64,000 bases of DNA from Chryseobacterium sp. c4a (GTDB lineage: Bacteria > Bacteroidota > Bacteroidia > Flavobacteriales > Weeksellaceae), in the NCBI RefSeq assembly GCF_009900745.1, contig NZ_WXVU01000003.1, positions 124,001-188,000 of the forward strand, in the 5' to 3' direction. The notes under the pieces are model-generated. The model saw only the letters and a list, made by a program, of their open reading frames with translations, was not told where the DNA came from and made no database searches. Below are positions 56,959 through 64,000 of this stretch, piece after piece; positions within the stretch are counted from its first letter, which is position 1, and each line of letters opens with the position of its first letter. The translations under genes were made by a program, and so were the position numbers.

Positions 56959-58977
56959 TTAAAGCTGTGTTGGGCTTTCAGGAGCCTGTATCACATTTTC
57001 ATCCTCTTTCTCTTTAATTTGAGGAATATCCAATACTTCCGGCTCTGCTTTTTCAGGGATCGTATTGGTCACTGGTTTCTCTGTTAATTCAGGATCCCAT
57101 GCTCTCTTTCCAAAAATCTCTTCAAGGTCTTCACGGAAGATCACTTCTTTTTCTAAAAGTTTATTAGCAAGAGCATCTAATTTATCCTTATTTTCTGTAA
57201 GAATTCTTATTGCTCTGTCATATTGCTCACTTACAAATCTCTTGATTTCATCATCAATAACCTCTGCAGTTTTCTCAGAATATGGTTTAGAGAATGAATA
57301 ATCAGACTGACCTGAGCTGTCATAGTAAGAAACGTGTCCTACTTTTTCACTCAAACCATAGATTGTTACCATAGAATTCGCTTGTTTGTAAGCTCTTTCA
57401 AGGTCATTCTGAGCTCCTGTAGAATAATCTCCTAATGCTACCTGTTCTGCGGCTCTACCTCCTAAAAGTGAACACATTTCATCAAGTAACTGCTCAGTGG
57501 TTGTAATTTGTCTTTCTTCCGGTAAATACCATGCTGCTCCTAAAGAACGGCCTCTTGGTACAATCGTTACCTTCAACAATGGTGAAGCATGTTCTGTAAG
57601 CCAAGAAACAGTTGCGTGACCTGCCTCATGGAATGCAATTCTTCTTTTCTCAGAAGGTTTGATCGCTTTATTTTTTTTCTCAAGACCACCGATAATTCTG
57701 TCTACCGCATCAAGGAAGTCTTGTTTTACTACAAATTCATGACTGTTTCTCGCTGCGATAAGTGCCGCTTCATTACATAAATTAGCGATATCTGCACCAC
57801 TGAAACCAGGAGTTTGTTTTGCCAAGAAATCTCTGTCTACACTATCATCAAGCTTGATTTTCTTTAAGTGAACATCAAGAATCTGTCTTCTTTCATGTAA
57901 TTCAGGAAGATCTACATAGATGGAACGGTCAAAACGTCCTGCTCTCATCAAAGCTTTATCTAGGATATCCGCTCTGTTGGTGGCAGCCATTACAATCACG
58001 TTCGTATCTGTTCCGAAACCATCCATTTCAGTAAGAAGCTGGTTCAATGTATTTTCTCTTTCATCGTTTCCGCCAGAGAAATTATTTTTTCCTCTTGCAC
58101 GCCCGATTGCATCAATCTCGTCAATAAAGATAATTGCTGGAGATTTAGCTTTAGCCTGAGCAAAAAGGTCTCTTACTCTTGAAGCACCTACTCCCACAAA
58201 CATTTCCACGAAATCAGATCCTGAAAGTGAGAAGAACGGAACTTTAGCTTCTCCTGCAACAGCTTTAGCCAATAAGGTTTTACCTGTCCCCGGAGGCCCT
58301 ACTAAAAGTACTCCTTTAGGAATTTTACCTCCTAATTTCGTGTATTTTTCAGAGTTTTTCAAGAAATCTACTACTTCCTGAACTTCTTCTTTAGCTCCTT
58401 CTAATCCTGCAACATCTTTAAACGTTACTTGAATTCTTTCTTTTTCGTCGAAAAGCTTAGCTTTAGACTTCCCTATAGAGAAAATCTGTCCACCAGGACC
58501 TCCGCCGCCGCCCATCTTTCTGAAAAGAAGGAAGTAGAATAATCCCAGAATAGCAATCCAAATCAATGCGGAGATTAAAATATCCGCGAAAGGACTTTTT
58601 CCGGTTCCATAATCTTTAGCTGTTTTAATAGCAGGATTTGTCGCCTTAATTTGCTCAAATTTCTGAAGGAAAAGTTGAAGATCTCCATATTTTACAGAAT
58701 AATCTGCTTTAGGAGCCATATCTAAAGCTGAAAAAGGATTATTTTCCTTTCCGGTTTTAACCATTGCTGATTTTGCTTCTTTGGTAAGGAAAACATCAGC
58801 TTTCTCAATGTCTTTGTATATAATTATATTCTGAACTTTCCCTGCCTGCATTTCTCTAAAGAAACCATCTTCATCAATAGTTTTTGCTGTATCTCCGCCA
58901 AGGAAATTGGAACCAAAGAAAAGCAAAAGAGCTATGATTGCAATAGGAAAGAACCAATTGAATCCTTTGTTATTCAT
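56959..58977 (-). CDS. ftsH: ATP-dependent zinc metalloprotease FtsH
   Basis: FtsH extracts and degrades membrane and regulatory proteins. The 672-aa inner-membrane protein has helices at about 8-26 and 132-152 with a periplasmic domain between. The AAA domain has Walker A GPPGTGKT (227-234), Walker [12 protein letters not shown] and the SRH segment around [14 protein letters not shown]. The protease site HEAGH is at 450-454, with the third zinc ligand Asp in the downstream helix near 527. An acidic/Pro-rich tail of about 50 residues follows. Co-transcribed with rsfS. Confidence 0.97.
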   Translation of the reverse strand: MNNKGFNWFFPIAIIALLLFFGSNFLGGDTAKTIDEDGFFREMQAGKVQNIIIYKDIEKADVFLTKEAKSAMVKTGKENNPFSALDMAPKADYSVKYGDLQLFLQKFEQIKATNPAIKTAKDYGTGKSPFADILISALIWIAILGLFYFLLFRKMGGGGGPGGQIFSIGKSKAKLFDEKERIQVTFKDVAGLEGAKEEVQEVVDFLKNSEKYTKLGGKIPKGVLLVGPPGTGKTLLAKAVAGEAKVPFFSLSGSDFVEMFVGVGASRVRDLFAQAKAKSPAIIFIDEIDAIGRARGKNNFSGGNDERENTLNQLLTEMDGFGTDTNVIVMAATNRADILDKALMRAGRFDRSIYVDLPELHERRQILDVHLKKIKLDDSVDRDFLAKQTPGFSGADIANLCNEAALIAARNSHEFVVKQDFLDAVDRIIGGLEKKNKAIKPSEKRRIAFHEAGHATVSWLTEHASPLLKVTIVPRGRSLGAAWYLPEERQITTTEQLLDEMCSLLGGRAAEQVALGDYSTGAQNDLERAYKQANSMVTIYGLSEKVGHVSYYDSSGQSDYSFSKPYSEKTAEVIDDEIKRFVSEQYDRAIRILTENKDKLDALANKLLEKEVIFREDLEEIFGKRAWDPELTEKPVTNTIPEKAEPEVLDIPQIKEKEDENVIQAPESPTQL

Positions 58978-58998
58978 TTAGACTTTTTAAAATTTTTA

Positions 58999-59364
58999 TT
59001 ATTGATTTTCAATTTTGGTAATGACTGCGTCACCCCAAAGTTCTTCGATATCGTAATACTCACGTACCTCCTTCTGGAAAATGTGAACCACTACTGAAAC
59101 ATAATCTACCAATACCCACATAGAGTTTTCTGTACCTTCTACGTGCCAAGGTCTGTCTTTCAGATCGTTTCTCACTTTTTTCTCTACACTTCCTGCTAAT
59201 GCTGAAACTTGTGTATTCGAGTTTCCGCTGCATATTACGAACGTCTCCGCTACTGAGTTTTCAATGTTTGAAAGATCAAAGATCATAATATCTTCTCCCT
59301 TTACATCTTGAAGTGCTTCAACGATTTTATCTATTAGTGCTTGTTTTTCTGCTGTTTTATTCAT
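58999..59364 (-). CDS. rsfS: Ribosomal silencing factor RsfS
   Basis: RsfS binds ribosomal protein uL14 and blocks subunit joining during starvation. At 121 aa it fits the family: DIMIFDLSNIENSVAETFVICSG near 26-48, RPWHVEGTENSMWVLVDY near 71-89, and VVVHIFQKEVREYYDIEELW at the end. It is 21 nt upstream of ftsH and has a -7 box 21 nt before its start. Confidence 0.95.
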   Translation of the reverse strand: MNKTAEKQALIDKIVEALQDVKGEDIMIFDLSNIENSVAETFVICSGNSNTQVSALAGSVEKKVRNDLKDRPWHVEGTENSMWVLVDYVSVVVHIFQKEVREYYDIEELWGDAVITKIENQ

Positions 59365-59385
59365 TAAAAAAATACTATAATCTGC

Positions 59386-59393
59386 AAATTTAT
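59386..59393 (-). promoter_or_regulatory. -7 box of rsfS-ftsH
   Basis: The minus strand reads TAAATTTG, ending 21 nt before the ATG at 59364. Confidence 0.55.
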
Positions 59394-59451
59394 TGTTTTT
59401 TCTTTACTTTAACCTTACTTTTACCCCCTTAATGTCTTAAAGTTTTCTTAA

Positions 59452-60168
59452 ATGAGTCAACTCTTCTATCTAAAAGAATGTTCTTCTACTAATGACGAAA
59501 TATCAAAGTTTTTACTTTACGAAAATTCAGATTTTATCGGATTGCATACTTTTAATCAAACTAAAGGCCGTGGCCAGTATGGAAATGTCTGGACTCAGAC
59601 TGCCGGAAAAAACTTAGCATATACGCTGGCAGTGAATACTCAAAACATTGTGTGTTCCGACTTTATATTCAATTATTATACCGCAATTATTGTCAGAGAT
59701 TTCCTTGCCAATTTGGCTGATAATGATGTAAAAATCAAATGGCCGAATGATATTATCCTTAAAGGTAAAAAAATCGTGGGAATTTTGATTGAAAAGAAAA
59801 AAATTAATCAGAATAGTTATTTCATTATAGGTACCGGAATTAATATCCTTCAGGATAAATTTGAGGAAATTTCGAACGCGGGGTCCCTCCTAACGCAGAT
59901 AGGCAAGGAATTTGACCTTGAAGACTTCACTTTACACTTTCATGAATTTCTATCAGAAAAACTAAAAAACGTTCCTTCTGACCAGGAAATCCTGGACAGA
60001 TTCAATGAGAGTTTATTCCGAAAAGATGAGATCTCAGTCTTTGAAATTCAAAAAGAAAGACAAAATGGCATCATCCGAAATGCAGATGAAAAAGGAGAAC
60101 TTTGGATCGAATTGGAAAAAGACGGCATGTCTTCTTTTTATCACAAAGAAGTAAAACTCCTTTACTGA
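59452..60168 (+). CDS. birA: Biotin--protein ligase
   Basis: This 238-aa enzyme attaches biotin to carboxylase carrier domains. It has the catalytic domain only, without the DNA-binding repressor domain of E. coli BirA. Motifs are STNDEI, NQTKGRGQYGNVWTQTAGKN near 35-54 (biotinyl-AMP loop), IKWPNDIILKGKKIVGILIE near 98-117, and FIIGTGIN. Its last 7 bases overlap the convergent LptF/G-like gene. Confidence 0.94.
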   Translation: MSQLFYLKECSSTNDEISKFLLYENSDFIGLHTFNQTKGRGQYGNVWTQTAGKNLAYTLAVNTQNIVCSDFIFNYYTAIIVRDFLANLADNDVKIKWPNDIILKGKKIVGILIEKKKINQNSYFIIGTGINILQDKFEEISNAGSLLTQIGKEFDLEDFTLHFHEFLSEKLKNVPSDQEILDRFNESLFRKDEISVFEIQKERQNGIIRNADEKGELWIELEKDGMSSFYHKEVKLLY

Positions 60169-61274
60169 TTGGCCCTTTTGATGTAAAGATAAAGGGTAAG
60201 CGGAAGAAATACAAGGTTTGGAAGCCACATCGCCAAAGCCGGTGGCAAACTTTTATTCTCTGAAACGACCTTTAAAGCCTCAAATGAGAAGACAAAAAGG
60301 AAGGCCAATGAAATCCCTATCGCAAGATTGATTCCCAAACCTCCTCTTTTCTTTTGAGAAGACAAAGAAAGCGCCAGGAAAGTCAAAATAATGATGGAAA
60401 CGGGCATAGAAGTTCTCTGATGAAGCTCATTCAGGTAAGAATTCAGGTTGCTGTTTCCTCTTGCTTTTTCTCTTTCAATAAATTTGAGCAGCTCAGGTGT
60501 TGTTTTATTTTGTCCTAAAAGCTCATTAGGGAAAAGCTCTTCAGGAGAGTGACTATAGTTCTTCCTAAGTTCTACTCCATTACTAAGCTTTTCGGTATTA
60601 TCTTTATTGATTGTTTTTTCCAGATAGTTATTTAAAACGAACTGTTTTTTAACCTGATCCCAATATACTTCACCAGCTTTTAGCTCATAAACCATTCTTC
60701 GATTCTTATCGAATTTTTGGTAAACGAAGCTGGATCCTCTTTTTTCTCTTTTATTCCAGGAATCTACGAAGATATATTCTGTTCTGCTCAATTGCGAAGA
60801 GGCAGGAGCTGTTCCTAGAATCTTTTCTTTATTGGCTGCATTATAGGTATATGCTTCCAGTTCATTCTTCTTAATATTCGCCCAGGGAAGCACCAAATGG
60901 TACACCACAAGCGCCATTAAAGCAATCAGAATTGAAGTATACAGATAGGGCTTTGAAAACCTGTGAAAACTGGCACCACTACTGATAATGGCCACAATTT
61001 CAGTGTTATTTGCCATTCTGGATGTGAAATAGATCACGGTAATAAATACCAGAATGGAAAGGAAGGTTACCACCAGATTAATAATCCAGAAAGGATAGAA
61101 ATGCACGAGAAAATACCCAAGATCCAGTTTTGGATCAAGAGCTTTAGCATTTTCTATTCTTGGGATCTTTTGCTGAACGTCGATGACAAGCACCACTATA
61201 GACAATAGTACCAGCATGAAACTAAAAGTTCCAAGGTATTTCTTAATGATATATTTGTCTACGATTTTAAGCAT
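60162..61274 (-). CDS. LptF/LptG family permease
   Basis: The 370-aa protein has three N-terminal helices (about 12-30, 52-80, 98-118), a periplasmic beta-jellyroll domain (about 125-270), and three C-terminal helices. RTSMPVSIIILTFLALSLSS near 291-310 is typical of the YjgP/YjgQ family. Such proteins form the LptB2FG transporter that extracts lipopolysaccharide from the inner membrane. Whether it is LptF or LptG cannot be decided here. It lies 7 nt after tgt. Confidence 0.9.
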   Translation of the reverse strand: MLKIVDKYIIKKYLGTFSFMLVLLSIVVLVIDVQQKIPRIENAKALDPKLDLGYFLVHFYPFWIINLVVTFLSILVFITVIYFTSRMANNTEIVAIISSGASFHRFSKPYLYTSILIALMALVVYHLVLPWANIKKNELEAYTYNAANKEKILGTAPASSQLSRTEYIFVDSWNKREKRGSSFVYQKFDKNRRMVYELKAGEVYWDQVKKQFVLNNYLEKTINKDNTEKLSNGVELRKNYSHSPEELFPNELLGQNKTTPELLKFIEREKARGNSNLNSYLNELHQRTSMPVSIIILTFLALSLSSQKKRGGLGINLAIGISLAFLFVFSFEALKVVSENKSLPPALAMWLPNLVFLPLTLYLYIKRANQ

Positions 61275-61281
61275 ATTCTTC

Positions 61282-62412
61282 TTATAGTCTTTGTCTAAGA
61301 ACTGGTACTACGGAGTTTTTCCATTCATAGAAATCTCCGGCGATAATATGTTCTCTTGCCACTTTTACCAGATCTAGGTAAAATGCAAGATTATGAATTG
61401 AAGCAATTTGCTTTGCTAAATATTCTTTAGATACAAACAAGTGGCGAAGATATGCTTTTGAATATTCACGATCCACAAAGCTGGTTCCGAATTCATCCAA
61501 AGGCGAAAAATCACGCTTCCATTTTTCATTTTTAAGGTTCATTACCCCTTGCCATGTGAAAAGCATTGCATTTCTGGCATTTCTTGTAGGCATAACACAA
61601 TCCATCATATCGATTCCTAATCCAATCGATTCCAGAATATTCCAAGGTGTTCCCACCCCCATCAAATATCTTGGTTTTTCTTTAGGAAGGATATCTGTTA
61701 CTTCATCGGTAATTCTGTACATTTCTTCTTCAGGTTCTCCAACAGAAAGCCCTCCAATAGCATTTCCTTCTGCTCCAGCTTCAGAAATTACTTCCGCTGA
61801 AATCTTTCTTAAATCTGAATAAGTAGATCCTTGAACAATAGGGAAAAGCCTTTGTTTATGTCCATATAATTCAGGATTATCATTAGTCCATTCGATACAT
61901 CTTTTCAGCCAACGGTGTGTAAGCTCCATTGATGATTTCGCCTGGTTATAGTCACAAGGATAGGGAGTACATTCATCGAAAGCCATGAAAATATCAGCTC
62001 CGATTTGTCTTTGAATCTCCATTGATCTTTCCGGAGAGAACATGTGATAACTTCCGTCAATATGAGATTTAAATCTTGCTCCTTCTTCAGTCATTTTTCG
62101 GTTGCTCGCCAGCGAGAATACCTGAAAACCTCCTGAATCAGTAAGAATAGGAAGATCCCAGTTCATAAATTTATGTAAACCACCTGCATCTTGCATTGTT
62201 TCCATTCCTGGACGAAGGTAAAGGTGATACGTATTTCCCAAAATAATTTGGGCTTTAATGTCTTCTTTTAATTCTCTCTGATGAACTGTCTTTACACTGG
62301 CAACAGTTCCTACCGGCATAAAAATAGGAGTCTGGATTTTTCCGTGATCTGTAGTGATCTCCCCTGCTCTTGCTTTTCCTTCAGAGGTTTTTTCTATATT
62401 AAAAAATTTCAT
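61282..62412 (-). CDS. tgt: tRNA-guanine transglycosylase lacking the zinc cysteines
   Basis: Tgt swaps guanine-34 for preQ1 in tRNAs with GUN anticodons. The 376-aa protein has the TIM-barrel motifs: LTDSGGFQVFSL with Asp92, AFDECTP, GGLSVGEPEEEM near 220-231, and GIDMMDCVMPTRNAR with Asp268 and Asp271. The usual CxCxxC zinc ligands are replaced: EFGTSFVDREYSKAYLRHLF near 307-326 has no cysteine, although the ligand-position His340 in ASIHNL remains. Loss of all three cysteines is odd but appears to occur in other Bacteroidota homologs I recall. Confidence 0.94.
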   Translation of the reverse strand: MKFFNIEKTSEGKARAGEITTDHGKIQTPIFMPVGTVASVKTVHQRELKEDIKAQIILGNTYHLYLRPGMETMQDAGGLHKFMNWDLPILTDSGGFQVFSLASNRKMTEEGARFKSHIDGSYHMFSPERSMEIQRQIGADIFMAFDECTPYPCDYNQAKSSMELTHRWLKRCIEWTNDNPELYGHKQRLFPIVQGSTYSDLRKISAEVISEAGAEGNAIGGLSVGEPEEEMYRITDEVTDILPKEKPRYLMGVGTPWNILESIGLGIDMMDCVMPTRNARNAMLFTWQGVMNLKNEKWKRDFSPLDEFGTSFVDREYSKAYLRHLFVSKEYLAKQIASIHNLAFYLDLVKVAREHIIAGDFYEWKNSVVPVLRQRL

Positions 62413-62428
62413 CTGTACACTTTTTTAG

Positions 62429-62468
62429 TTCGCTTCGATCAGCGATTCTCATTGCAGGGCAGCCCTGC
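62429..62468 (-). repeat. Two GC-rich hairpins between the DUF4296 gene and tgt
   Basis: CGCT-TCGATC-AGCG (62431-62444) and GCAGGG-CAG-CCCTGC (62454-62468) form adjacent short hairpins without a T run. They may affect operon mRNA processing rather than terminate. Confidence 0.45.
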
Positions 62469-62480
62469 GTCATCATTATT

Positions 62481-62846
62481 TTATTTCTGAGGCATTCCTA
62501 GTTCGGTTTGCTTCAGCTTATCTTTTACATACTTATCCGCCTTAGGATCTTTTTTCAGTAAAATTTGCTGTGCTTCATTTGCGATGTCTGTCATTTCTTC
62601 TTTAATCACATAATATTTAAAACTTTCAACAAAGTCATCCGGTTTTACATTATGGGATTTTAAAATAAATCTTGTACCCGCTTCCATATTTCTGTTCTGA
62701 TACATAAAATTAACCTGATCGTTCATCACAAGGTCTGCGACGATCTCTGCCATCACATCCTGATCAACCAGATTTTTAGGCTTATCAATATAATCACTAC
62801 ATGAAGACAGCCCCAGAAAAACAAAAACAAGGATCAAAGTTTTCAT
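62481..62846 (-). CDS. DUF4296 lipoprotein
   Basis: From ATG 62846 (MKTLILVFVFLGLSSCSDY) the protein is 121 aa with lipobox LSSC, Cys16. An ATG at 62885 would add 13 polar residues ahead of the signal; it sits 8 nt after the upstream stop and cannot be excluded. The mature helical domain, KPKNLVDQDVMAEIVADLVMNDQ and the ILKKDPKAD region, fits DUF4296, a Bacteroidota family of unknown function. It lies in an operon with a glycosyltransferase, tgt and an LPS-transport permease. Confidence 0.8.
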   Translation of the reverse strand: MKTLILVFVFLGLSSCSDYIDKPKNLVDQDVMAEIVADLVMNDQVNFMYQNRNMEAGTRFILKSHNVKPDDFVESFKYYVIKEEMTDIANEAQQILLKKDPKADKYVKDKLKQTELGMPQK

Positions 62847-62893
62847 CAGCTTATTTTTATATTTTTTATTGGAAGAATTGGTCATGCTTAATT

Positions 62894-63610
62894 TTATAAT
62901 CTATTGATGATTGACTTCCATTTTAAGTTTAACACACCAAAAACAGCTTCATGGATAATTCCACCGTTCATTTTGCTTTCCCCTAAAATCCTATTGGTAA
63001 ATATAATAGGAACTTCCACAATTTTAAAGCCTTTTTTAAAAGCTCTGAATTTCATTTCAATCTGAAACCCATATCCCTTCAATCTTACATTATCCAATCC
63101 TATATCTTCCAACACCTTACGAGAGAAGCACACAAAACCGGCTGTTGTATCATGGATAGGCAGCCCTAAAATAAATCTTACATACTTGGATGCAAAATAA
63201 GATAACAGAACCCTTCCCATAGGCCAGTTCACCACATTTACTCCTTTTGAATAGCGAGATCCAATAGCCATATCAGCATTCAGACAGGCTTCAAAAAGTT
63301 TAGGCAGATCATTAGGATTATGCGAAAAATCGGCATCCATTTCAAAAATATAATCGTATTTATTTTCGATAGCCCACTTAAATCCATGAATATAGGCTTT
63401 ACCCAAACCATCTTTTGTATGTCTTATAGAAAGATGAAGGTAATGTGGATACCTCTTTTGTAATTCTTTTACGATTTCAGCTGTTCCATCCGGAGAAGAA
63501 TCATCCACTACTAGGATATGAAAGTCATCCTCCAATGCAAAAACCGCGGAAATAATATTTTCAATATTTTCCTTTTCGTTATACGTTGGGATTATGACGA
63601 GTTTTTTCAT
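62894..63610 (-). CDS. Polyprenol-phosphate mannosyltransferase-like glycosyltransferase
   Basis: From ATG 63610 (MKKLVIIPTYNEKENI) the protein is 238 aa; an upstream in-frame start at 63655 adds 15 residues and conflicts with the -7 box at 63620. It is a GT-A family 2 enzyme like dolichol-phosphate mannose synthase DPM1: VVDDSSPDGT near 33-42, FEMDADFSHNP near 88-98 (DxD), AIGSRYSKG, and the segment GYGFQIEMKFRAFKKGFKI. It lacks C-terminal membrane helices. It would make polyprenyl-phosphate sugar for glycan synthesis. Confidence 0.9.
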   Translation of the reverse strand: MKKLVIIPTYNEKENIENIISAVFALEDDFHILVVDDSSPDGTAEIVKELQKRYPHYLHLSIRHTKDGLGKAYIHGFKWAIENKYDYIFEMDADFSHNPNDLPKLFEACLNADMAIGSRYSKGVNVVNWPMGRVLLSYFASKYVRFILGLPIHDTTAGFVCFSRKVLEDIGLDNVRLKGYGFQIEMKFRAFKKGFKIVEVPIIFTNRILGESKMNGGIIHEAVFGVLNLKWKSIINRL

Positions 63611-63619
63611 TTCAGTTTG

Positions 63620-63627
63620 CAAAGATA
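63620..63627 (-). promoter_or_regulatory. -7 box of the glycosyltransferase-DUF4296-tgt-lptF/G operon
   Basis: The minus strand reads TATCTTTG, ending 9 nt before the ATG at 63610. Supports the shorter protein start. Confidence 0.55.
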
Positions 63628-63664
63628 GTTTATTTAACCTTTTTATTTTATACAAAATAATCTA

Positions 63665-63672
63665 TAATTTTG
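63665..63672 (+). promoter_or_regulatory. Divergent plus-strand -7 box
   Basis: TAATTTTG on the plus strand points toward the DUF4271 gene 178 nt downstream. The 180 nt between show only very short ORFs, so this may be the DUF4271 leader or an unrecognised RNA. Confidence 0.4.
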
Positions 63673-63850
63673 CAAAAAATTTTTCAATGATTCGTGGATC
63701 AAATAAAAATTGAGATCAAGAATCTTAGATGATGCACAAAATCAATTGAAAAAAAGGCTTAACATCAAATTTAGCAGATGAAGCAATAAAGAAAATCTAT
63801 GCCAAGTTGTGTTATTTATAGTTAAATAAAAAAATAAAAAACTTAAAAAT

Positions 63851-64000
63851 TTGCCATCGTCACCGAACTACATCAATCATGTAAGAATACCTGAGAACAA
63901 CGATTGGGTCATTTTTATACTTATAGGCTGTATATTTTTATATGTTTTCATGATGAACATTATAGAAAGAGATGCAAGTCTTAAAGATTTTCTGCTTCAA
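63851..64000 (+). CDS. DUF4271 membrane protein, 5' part (TTG start, continues past window)
   Basis: The frame opens at TTG 63851, reading (M)PSSPNYINHVRIPENNDWV, then a membrane helix (VIFILIGCIFLYVFMMNII), then ERDASLKDFLLQ at the window edge. This is the start of the DUF4271 family of Bacteroidota inner-membrane proteins. No ATG in frame precedes the match: upstream codons are A-rich and unrelated, so TTG is the likely start. The gene continues beyond base 64000. In related genomes it often sits near heme-biosynthesis genes. Confidence 0.75.
   Translation, partial: MPSSPNYINHVRIPENNDWVIFILIGCIFLYVFMMNIIERDASLKDFLLQ

Noticed and set aside
62454-62468. Rho-independent terminator between the DUF4296 gene and tgt
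   Set aside because: The GC hairpin has no T run on either strand, so termination is not supported.
1-64000. tRNA, rRNA, CRISPR arrays, insertion sequences, prophage
   Set aside because: I looked for cloverleaf sequences, rRNA words, regularly spaced repeats, transposase or integrase motifs and found none I could support.

Overview
The window is chromosomal DNA from a member of the Bacteroidota, class Flavobacteriia, most likely Chryseobacterium or a close Weeksellaceae relative. Supporting signs are AT-rich DNA, A-rich leaders with weak Shine-Dalgarno sites, many promoters with the Bacteroidota -7 box TAnnTTTG, type IX secretion (T9SS) sorting tails of types A and B, an XrtF exosortase, a TonB receptor with a DUF5689 lipoprotein, and flavobacterial families such as DUF4271, DUF4293, DUF4296, DUF6146 and DUF6702. 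I found no rRNA, tRNA, CRISPR array, insertion sequence or prophage. This reads as core chromosome with small lineage-specific islands.

Layout. 0-8.5 kb: end of a beta-carbonic anhydrase, pth, a lipoprotein, an unannotated 34-codon ORF, three tandem tail-fibre-like surface proteins and mfd. 8.7-13 kb: small secreted proteins and lipoproteins, a GH3-family protein and an MFS exporter. 13.3-23 kb: three related T9SS type B surface proteins, two with an L-type lectin-like domain, around dnaB and rnhA. 23-27 kb: a nitroreductase-nadB-membrane protein-nadC operon for NAD synthesis. 27-32.4 kb: a TonB receptor, a four-helix membrane protein, asd and a CDF metal exporter. 32.4-33.6 kb: xrtF and its partner gene on the minus strand. 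33.6-36.6 kb: an amgK-like kinase, a stand-alone RapZ C-terminal domain and a murU-like nucleotidyltransferase, a probable cell-wall amino-sugar recycling set, followed by a LOG-family gene. 36.7-38.2 kb: a DUF6702 protein and an APH-family kinase. 38.3-45 kb: a TonB receptor plus DUF5689 lipoprotein, divergent from a secreted endonuclease/exonuclease/phosphatase-family protein; this may be a nucleic-acid or phosphate scavenging locus. 45-52 kb: a DUF6146 protein, a vWA protein with a T9SS type A tail, superoxide dismutase, a lipoprotein, rho with a very long disordered insert, a DUF4293 protein and an M28 peptidase. 52-60 kb: an ABC exporter and DUF1801 gene, then psd-cdsA-LUD and ftsH-rsfS on the minus strand, then birA. 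60-64 kb: a minus-strand operon (Dol-P-Man-type glycosyltransferase, DUF4296 lipoprotein, tgt, LptF/G permease), then the 5' end of a DUF4271 gene with a TTG start.

Transcription signals are unusually readable. About 25 TAnnTTTG boxes sit just upstream of starts. In six genes the box ends only 3-4 nt before the start codon, which predicts leaderless mRNAs. Most convergent or terminal genes end in strong hairpins with T runs, and three terminators run straight into the next promoter. The points most worth follow-up are the amgK-rapZC-murU cassette, the SSB-like acidic tip on DnaB, the nuclease/TonB/DUF5689 locus, Tgt without its zinc cysteines, and the small ORF at 2093-2197.
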